Shown: piece by piece, positions 58,316 through 64,000 of the stretch
How the letters are laid out: the number at the start of each line of letters is the position of its first letter
How positions within the stretch are numbered: position 1 is the first letter of the stretch
NCBI RefSeq assembly: GCF_000234095.1
Contig: NZ_JH376798.1
Location: 380,521-444,520 of the forward strand
Source of the DNA: Centipeda infelix ATCC 43532
Lineage (GTDB): Bacteria > Bacillota > Negativicutes > Selenomonadales > Selenomonadaceae
Reading direction: 5' to 3'
DNA: 64,000 nucleotides
The notes under the pieces: generated by a model
Seen by the model: the letters and a program-made list of their open reading frames with translations, nothing else
Told to the model about the DNA's origin: nothing
The model's database searches: none
Program-made: the position numbers and the translations under genes

Positions 58316-60580
58316 ATGACAGTGACAATGGTAACGAAGCGTGCAGGACATTCCGTGCCGTACGACCGTGCGAAGATTCGCAATGCGATTGCGGCGGCGA
58401 GCAAGGAGTACGTCCACCCGATGACGGGCATCGAGATCGACGCGGTGACGACAGCAGTCGAGGCGGCGTTTGGCGAGCGCACGGAGATCAGCGTCGAGGA
58501 GATCCAGGATCTCGTCGAAAAGCAGCTGCTTGTGCACGGCTTCCACGACATCGCACGCCGCTACATCACCTACCGCCAGCGGCACGCACAGCGTCGCCTT
58601 GCGCAAAAGCATCTCATGGCGAGCTACCGTGACATCTTCTTCGCGGATGCCGTCGACTCCGACCTCAAGCGCGACAATGCGAACATCAACACGGACGCGT
58701 CCATGGGCATCATGCTGAAACTTGGCGCGGAGGGTGCGAAACACTTCGTCGACAACTACGTCCTCGAGGAGCGTTACGCCGTTGCCGACCGCGAGAACTT
58801 CATCCACATCCACGACAAGGACTTCTCACTCATCACGTTCAACTGCTGCCAGATCGACCTGCTGAAGCTGTTCCGCGGCGGTTTCTCCACGGGACACGGC
58901 TTTCTGCGTGAGCCGAACTCCATCCGCGCATACGCGAGCCTCGCGTGCATTGCGATCCAGTCGAACCAGAACGACATGTTCGGCGGGCAGAGCATCAACG
59001 CGTTTGACTATGCGATGGCGGACGGCGTGAAAAAGTCGTTCCGCAAGGCTCTCGTCGAGGAGGCGTGGAAGGCATTGCTCTACCGTCTCGGACGCGGGCA
59101 TTTCACGCATGAGGCGTTCAAGAAGGCACTGCGTGCGGAGCTCGACTTTGCCGTCTGCATCTACGCGGAAAAGCAGGATGACGAACGCGCGGAGCGGGCG
59201 CGTTCGGAGCTCGTGCGTGCGCTCTCTGCCGTCTACAGTGCGGCGTTCGAGACCCCTGTGGCGCAGGAACTTGAGGCGGACGCGCGTACCGTCTATCAGC
59301 TCGCGTGTGAGAGCGTCGAGGAGGAGACCCATCAGGCGATGGAGGCGCTCATCCACAACTTTAACACGCTGCACTCCCGCGCGGGCGCACAGGTGCCGTT
59401 CAGCTCCATCAACTACGGTATGGACACCTCGCCCGAGGGGCGTCTCGTCATCCGCGAGGTGCTCAGCGCCATTTGGCAGGGGCTCGGCAACGGCGAGACA
59501 GCGATCTTCCCGATCTCCGTCTTCCAGCTCAAGGCAGGGGTCAACTACAACCCTGAGGACCCGAACTACGACCTCTTTATCGAAGCCTGCCGCGTCAGTG
59601 CGCGCCGTCTCTTCCCGAACTTCGTCAACCTCGACGCGCCGTACAACCTCCAATACTACAAGCCGGGGGACTACAACAGCTACGTCGCGACCATGGGCTG
59701 CCGCACGCGCGTCATGAGCAACGTCAATGGCCCCGAGCAGTCGGGCAGCCGCGGCAACTTCTCCTTTACCACGATCAACCTGCCGAAGATTGCGCTGGAG
59801 GCAAAGGGCGATCTCGATGCATTCTGGGAGCTCTACGACCATTACATCGACCTCTGCCATGACTACCTGCTCGATCGACTGAAGATCATCGAGGAAAAAC
59901 ACGTCTACAACTATCCGTTCCTCATGGGGCAGGGCGTGTGGATGGACAGCGAAAAGGCGGCCCCTGTCGACTCGATCAAGGACCTCCTCAAGCACGCCTC
60001 GTACTCCATCGGATTCTGCGGGCTTGCCGAGTGCCTCGTCGCACTCACGGGCAAGCACCACGGCGAGAGTGCAGCGGCGCAGGAGCTCGGGCTCAAGATC
60101 GTTGGACACATGAGGGAGCGCACCGACGCGTACACCGAGGCGGAGCACCGTAACTGGACGACGTTCGGCACGCCCGCAGAGAGCACGGCGGGGCAGTTCC
60201 AGCGCGCGAACAAGAAGGCGTACGGTATTATTCCGGGCGTGACCGACCGTTCCTACATGACGAACTCGAGCCATGTCCCTGTCTACTATGACATCAGCGC
60301 GTACGACAAGATCTGCATCGAGGCGCCGTACCATGCGCTTGAGAATGCGGGGCACATCGCCTATATCGAGATGGACGGCGACCCCTCGAAGAATGTCAAG
60401 GCGTTTGAGAAGGTCGTCCGCGCCATGCACGATGCGAACATGGGCTACTTCTCCATCAACCACCCCGTCGACCGTGACCCCGTCTGCGGCTATACGGGAC
60501 TGATCGAGAACGAGTGCCCACACTGCCACCGCAAGGAGACCTCGTTCGGGACAATGATTGTCCCGCGCATGAAGGATTAA
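58316..60580 (+). pseudogene. nrdD: Anaerobic ribonucleoside-triphosphate reductase NrdD, C-terminally truncated
   Basis: The first roughly 740 residues are a normal class III reductase: ATP-cone at residues 1-95, radical-enzyme barrel with the finger-loop Cys (NCCQIDL), and a C-terminal zinc region (PVCGYTG, C734-P-H-C737). In class III enzymes a glycyl-radical motif of the R-x-x-GY type should follow within about 15-30 residues. Here the frame ends at Asp754 (SFGTMIVPRMKD, stop) without it, and the activase gene nrdG is not next to it. The coding part is full and unbroken up to that point, so the loss is confined to the 3' end. Without the glycine the product should be inactive. Confidence 0.8.
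60547..60565. repeat. Perfect 19-bp inverted repeat at the nrdD/tctC junction
   Basis: CGGGACAATGATTGTCCCG has 9-bp arms around one base. It lies exactly where nrdD homology appears to end. Confidence 0.7.
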
Positions 60581-60597
60581 AGAGAGAGCGTACCACA

Positions 60598-61305
60598 AAC
60601 ATCGCGTTTACGATCATTGCGACGAACTCAGCGGCTCTTCTCGGAAATAAGGCGACGGGGCTCTCGGATTTCAGCTTTGAAGCGTTCGAACCGGTGGCAC
60701 TCTATGGAAAGCAGGCGGGCGAAAACATCGTCGTGCGTGCGGATTCTCCGTACAAGAGCCTTGAGGAGCTTCTAAACGCCTCCAAGGCGGCGCCGGGCAC
60801 GATCAAGTACGGTGTTTCGATGGGGGGCGGCGTCTACATCGCCTCCGTTATCATGGATAAGGAAGTCGGTGCGAAGTTCAATGTCGTCGATACGGGCGAT
60901 GCTTCGAACCGTCTGACGGCGCTGCTCGGCGGTCACGTTGACGCGACCTCCATCCCGTACAGTGCCGCAAAGGAGTACATCGAGAGCGGACAGCTCCGCA
61001 GTCTCGGCACCCTCCTCTCCGAGCGTTCGAAGCTCCTGCCGGATATCCCGTCCGCGAGCGAGATCTATAAAAATCTCTCCGTCGACACCTTCTACGTTGT
61101 TCTCGCACCGAAGGGAACCGATCCCGCGATCGTTGCGAAGCTGAATGCTGCAATCCAGAAGGTCGTCAAGGAGAACCCCGAGTACAAGACCGAGGTCGAG
61201 AAGATGAACTTCCAAGCACCGTGGGTGCTCGGCGTCGACGAGACCAAGGCAGAGCTCCAGAAACAGCTCGATCACTTCATGGCATTTGAACAGTATTTGA
61301 AGTAA
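60598..61305 (+). pseudogene. TctC-type substrate-binding protein, 5'-truncated
   Basis: The 235-codon fragment matches the middle and C-terminus of tripartite tricarboxylate transporter (Bug/TctC) binding proteins: FEPVALYGKQ, VRADSPYKSLEEL, APGTIKYG, GGHVDATS, IPSASEI, VLAPKGTDP. A full protein is about 320 aa with a signal peptide and PGGGTD-type region near the N-terminus; all of that is missing. The frame is open upstream into nrdD only by chance. No ribosome site was found. No TctA/B partner lies downstream. Confidence 0.82.
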
Positions 61306-61317
61306 AACAGGCATACG

Positions 61318-61356
61318 AAAAATCCCACTGCGTTTACCAGGCGCAGTGGGATTTTT
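61318..61356. terminator. Bidirectional terminator after the tctC remnant
   Basis: A 15-bp stem (61318-61332 with 61342-61356), A run on the left and T run on the right. Confidence 0.9.
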
Positions 61357-61367
61357 GTCGTCCGTTG

Positions 61368-61376
61368 TGCTATACT
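61368..61376 (+). promoter_or_regulatory. Extended -10 promoter of the small hydrophobic peptide gene
   Basis: TGCTATACT lies 54 nt before the ATG at 61431. There is no clear -35. Confidence 0.5.
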
Positions 61377-61430
61377 GAAGCTGCCACGGCCCTGACCAAG
61401 CCAATCCGGCAAGGAAGGGAGGCTGTCACG

Positions 61431-61520
61431 ATGACCATCGGAGATATTATGCTTTCCCTGCTGACCAGCGTACTCGGGAGTATTCTCGGGGCGCTGATTT
61501 TGCAGAGGCTGGGGCGGTAG
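61431..61520 (+). CDS. Small hydrophobic peptide, candidate type I toxin (29 aa)
   Basis: AAGGGAGG at good spacing precedes ATG 61431. The 29-aa peptide has one hydrophobic helix (IMLSLLTSVLGSILGALIL) and ends QRLGR, giving the usual membrane-toxin shape. Its mRNA would end at the hairpin at 61577-61601, which an oppositely oriented promoter reads through. No homologue recognised by name. Confidence 0.6.
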   Translation: MTIGDIMLSLLTSVLGSILGALILQRLGR

Positions 61521-61564
61521 AAGCGACCGCCGTTGTGGCACCAGCCAGATGCGACCTCACCAGT

Positions 61565-61641
61565 TGCAAAGAAAGACCCCTGCGGTAACCAGCCGCAGGG
61601 GATTTCTTTCTTTTGGTTGTCAATGACCATCGTTGACTTCT
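61565..61641 (-). ncRNA. Candidate antitoxin antisense RNA
   Basis: A leftward promoter (TTGCAA, 16 nt, TATACT; 61675-61648) would start an RNA near 61641 that ends at the shared hairpin (61577-61585/61593-61601) and T-rich tail. About 75 nt would overlap the 3' end of the toxin mRNA, as in Fst/TxpA-type loci. Inferred from arrangement only. Confidence 0.5.
61577..61610. terminator. Shared bidirectional hairpin of the toxin/antitoxin pair
   Basis: A perfect 9-bp stem CCCCTGCGG/CCGCAGGGG, 7-nt loop, TTTCTTTC on the plus side and TCTTTCTTT on the minus side. Confidence 0.75.
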
Positions 61642-61647
61642 ACACAC

Positions 61648-61675
61648 AGTATAACACGTTTATGCTGTTTTGCAA
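61648..61675 (-). promoter_or_regulatory. Promoter of the candidate antisense RNA
   Basis: Minus-strand -35 TTGCAA (61675-61670), 16-nt spacer, -10 TATACT (61653-61648). Confidence 0.55.
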
Positions 61676-61677
61676 GG

Positions 61678-61702
61678 ATAAATTTATCAGCGATTCCTTA
61701 TC
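61678..61702. repeat. Family D solitary end at the clpX stop
   Basis: TTATCAGCGATTCCTTATC matches the D terminal repeat and reaches the clpX stop codon. Confidence 0.5.
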
Positions 61703-62993
61703 ATCCCGCCGCCGCATTCTCGATGATTGGCGCAGCTCCCTCGGTGATGCACTCCTTCGTCACAGTAACGCGGCGCGGCGCACTCTCGCGCGGGATGTCG
61801 AACATCACGTCGAGCATGACCTCCTCGATGATGCCCTTCAGGCTGCGCGCACCGGTCTTGCGCTCGATTGCCTTCTTTGCGACCGCACGCAGCGCGTCCT
61901 CCGTAAAGACGAGCTCCACGCCGTCCATCGCAAGCAGCTTCTCGTACTGGCGCACGGGTGCGTTGATCGGCTCCGTGAGGATGCGCAGCAGTGCGTCCTC
62001 GTCGAGTGTCTCAAGTGTGCAGATCACGGGCAGGCGGCCAATGATTTCGGGGATGATGCCATACTGCATCAGATCCTCGGGCGTTACCTGGTGGATCAGC
62101 GTGTCGAACTCCTTCTCCACCTCTTTGCCGCGCACCTCCGCGCCGAATCCCATCGCGACGCTGCCCTTGCGCAGACGTTTTGCAATCGTCTTCTCGATGC
62201 CGACGAACGCGCCGCCGACGATAAAGAGAATGTTCTTTGTGTCCACCTTGATCGTCGGTGCCTCGGGATGCTTACGCTGTCCGCGTGCCGTGAACTCCAC
62301 CACGCTGCCCTCAAGCATTTTGAGGAGTGCCTGCTGCACACCCTCGTGCCCGGGGTCTGCGGTGATGGAGTTGTTCGCGCCCGACTTGCGTGCGATCTTG
62401 TCGAACTCGTCGAGGTAGATGATGCCGTGCTCCGCCTTCTCCACATCCTTGTCTGCCGCATAGTAGAGATTGCGCACGGCGACCTCCACATCCGCGCCGA
62501 CAAAGCCCGCTTCCGTCAGGCTCGATGCGTCTGTAACAGCGAACGGCACGTCGAGCAGCTTCGAGAGGTGGGAGAGCAGTGCCGTCTTGCCGCAGCCCGA
62601 GGGGCCGAGCATGATGACATTCGACTTCTCGATCTCCGTGTCCTCGCCCGTCGTCTCATAGCCGTACTTCATACGCTTGTAATGGTTGTAGACCGCGACC
62701 GCGAGAATCTTCTTCGCGCGATCCTGCTTGATGATGTAGGTGTCCAGATAGTCCTTGATGAGATGCGGGCGCGTTTTGTCGAGCACTTCGTCGAGCTGCA
62801 TGCGGAACGAGCTCCGCTCCTCGGAGGAAACGGAAGCATCGTGCTCATCGAGGAAGCGGTTGATCTCACGCACACAGTCCTTGCAGATCGCAAAGCCCGT
62901 ATTCGGATCGTAGATCGGCATATCGTATTGGTCGCGGACATCAATGATGCGCTTGCAAAAGCTGCACTGATGCTTCACCGGATTTTTCGACAT
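61701..62993 (-). CDS. clpX: ClpX-type AAA+ unfoldase
   Basis: The 430-aa protein has the ClpX zinc-binding domain (CSFC and CKDC), Walker A GPSGCGKTA (about residues 130-138), Walker B IIYLDEFDKI, an RKHP loop, and MGFGAEV at the ClpP-docking loop position (IGF in classical ClpX). The pore loop reads GFVG rather than GYVG. It is not next to clpP or tig, so it may be a second ClpX; the window cannot show whether a canonical copy exists. Start MSKNPVKHQ follows AAAGGAA. Confidence 0.88.
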   Translation of the reverse strand: MSKNPVKHQCSFCKRIIDVRDQYDMPIYDPNTGFAICKDCVREINRFLDEHDASVSSEERSSFRMQLDEVLDKTRPHLIKDYLDTYIIKQDRAKKILAVAVYNHYKRMKYGYETTGEDTEIEKSNVIMLGPSGCGKTALLSHLSKLLDVPFAVTDASSLTEAGFVGADVEVAVRNLYYAADKDVEKAEHGIIYLDEFDKIARKSGANNSITADPGHEGVQQALLKMLEGSVVEFTARGQRKHPEAPTIKVDTKNILFIVGGAFVGIEKTIAKRLRKGSVAMGFGAEVRGKEVEKEFDTLIHQVTPEDLMQYGIIPEIIGRLPVICTLETLDEDALLRILTEPINAPVRQYEKLLAMDGVELVFTEDALRAVAKKAIERKTGARSLKGIIEEVMLDVMFDIPRESAPRRVTVTKECITEGAAPIIENAAAG

Positions 62994-63028
62994 TTCAAAT
63001 TCCTTTCAGGATCATTGTCCTTTGATAA

Positions 63029-63043
63029 ATTCTATCATAGAAT
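63029..63043. promoter_or_regulatory. 15-bp palindrome in the clpX promoter region
   Basis: ATTCTATCATAGAAT, perfect 7-bp arms, 36 nt upstream of clpX and overlapping possible -10 sequences. A candidate repressor site; the regulator is unknown. Confidence 0.4.
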
Positions 63044-63156
63044 ACCACAGGAAGGGGAAAGAAACAAGCACAGACAGCAAGTGAAAGTGAAATAGAGGTT
63101 ATTATATGGATGGAAAACTATTACACGAAAAATCTTGAAAAACTTTCAAAAGGGGG

Positions 63157-63185
63157 TTGACGAAGGGAAAGCATCTGTGTTATAT
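63157..63185 (+). promoter_or_regulatory. rrn operon promoter
   Basis: -35 TTGACG (63157-63162), 17-nt spacer, -10 TTATAT (63180-63185); TATATT one base later is the alternative -10. An inverted repeat TTGAAA/TTTCAA (63135-63149) sits just upstream. It is about 375 nt before 16S. Confidence 0.72.
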
Positions 63186-63327
63186 TATGACAGTCGCGCC
63201 GATGAGAGCCGCAGGGGTCGGGAACGAACCTTGAAGCCTTACGCGGTGCAGGATGTACCCTGAAAACTACACAATGCAAAACAAGTTAGAATTAAATCTA
63301 ACAAGCCAGATGCAACATCGTTGTGAA

Positions 63328-63495
63328 GGAAGCAATGATGAAATGAAGTTGCTCAGGTTGGAGCAGATTTTGTGATCTGTCAAGGAGACAAACCGGACGC
63401 ATAGCTAGTGTGCTATGTGGAGGATTTGCCGACGCAGACAGAGCGGAAAAGATGCCCAAGATGAGTGGCTGAATGAATCAGTGATTCCTATAGTC
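63328..63495. repeat. Family D-like element inside the rrn leader
   Basis: The 168-bp stretch aligns end to end with the inverse of D2 (169 bp). Shared segments include AAATGAAGT, GACAAACCGGACGCATAGC (GGCAAACC... in D2), GCTATGTGGAGGATTTGCCG, AAAAGATGC and GGCTGAAT, with TCAGTG-TTCC at the end. It lies in the 16S leader transcript, so it is transcribed with every rRNA. Confidence 0.8.
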
Positions 63496-63561
63496 AACGA
63501 ACACAATTCTTTTACAAGAATGAAGTATTGAGCCAACAGGCTCTCGAATAGGGGCAACCCT

Positions 63562-64000
<439 letters not shown>

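Noticed and set aside
60514..61305. A 263-codon ORF as a complete transporter gene
   Set aside because: Its first roughly 28 codons overlap nrdD in another frame and look non-protein-like; homology starts in the middle of a TctC domain, so it is a remnant.
63014..63561. tRNA genes in the rrn leader
   Set aside because: No cloverleaf with a TTCGA-type loop was found; the hairpins there look like leader processing stems.

Overview
The window looks like a chromosome segment of a Selenomonas-like member of the Negativicutes: a low-oxygen, diderm Firmicute. The evidence is a partial 16S rRNA gene at the right edge, the gene order DUF2232-gdpP-rplI-lonC-dnaB, class III ribonucleotide reductase, a [NiFe] hydrogenase with its full maturation set, and csaB. 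Species was not determined. Three perfect 16-bp parS palindromes lie beside parA/parB, and dnaB and an rrn operon are nearby, so the segment is probably near the replication origin.

Layout: 1-1751 (minus): partial SIS-family sugar-phosphate isomerase, a signal-peptide membrane protein and two small unknowns. 1865-16888 (plus): membrane MutS paralogue, DUF2232, gdpP, rplI, lonC, dnaB, pfkA, parA, parB, DUF4446, an M23 peptidase and an exported adhesin-E-like protein. 16.9-28.1 kb (plus): a possible structured RNA, then a [NiFe] uptake hydrogenase (small, large and cytochrome b subunits) and its maturation genes (HMA-type metal protein, hypA, hypB, protease, hypF, hypC, hypD, hypE). 28.6-38.8 kb: a 54-aa orphan, a LysR regulator, secA, prfB, DUF2993, DUF5693 and csaB.

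38.9-58.2 kb (minus) is the most unusual part. Phosphonate genes (PEP mutase fused to a nucleotidyltransferase, phosphonopyruvate decarboxylase, 2-aminoethylphosphonate transaminase, a CTP-type nucleotidyltransferase, a methyltransferase) enclose six tandem paralogues of about 700-720 aa. Each paralogue has a TPR-like N-terminus and an alkaline-phosphatase/sulfatase-superfamily C-terminus, with no visible signal peptide. I infer that this locus makes activated 2-aminoethylphosphonate and that the six enzymes transfer or trim it on cytoplasmic acceptors. The cluster starts in overlap with trpS, so trpS and the cluster may share a promoter.

58.3-64 kb: nrdD appears to have lost its glycyl-radical C-terminus at a junction with a 5'-truncated tctC-type gene. 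After it come a candidate type I toxin-antitoxin locus, a clpX-type gene and the rrn leader with the start of 16S.

Most larger intergenic gaps are filled by fold-back repeats, in four families called A-D here. Family A stems vary between copies while staying paired. Family D has terminal inverted repeats and matches the rrn leader over its full length. No transposase gene, CRISPR array or tRNA was seen.
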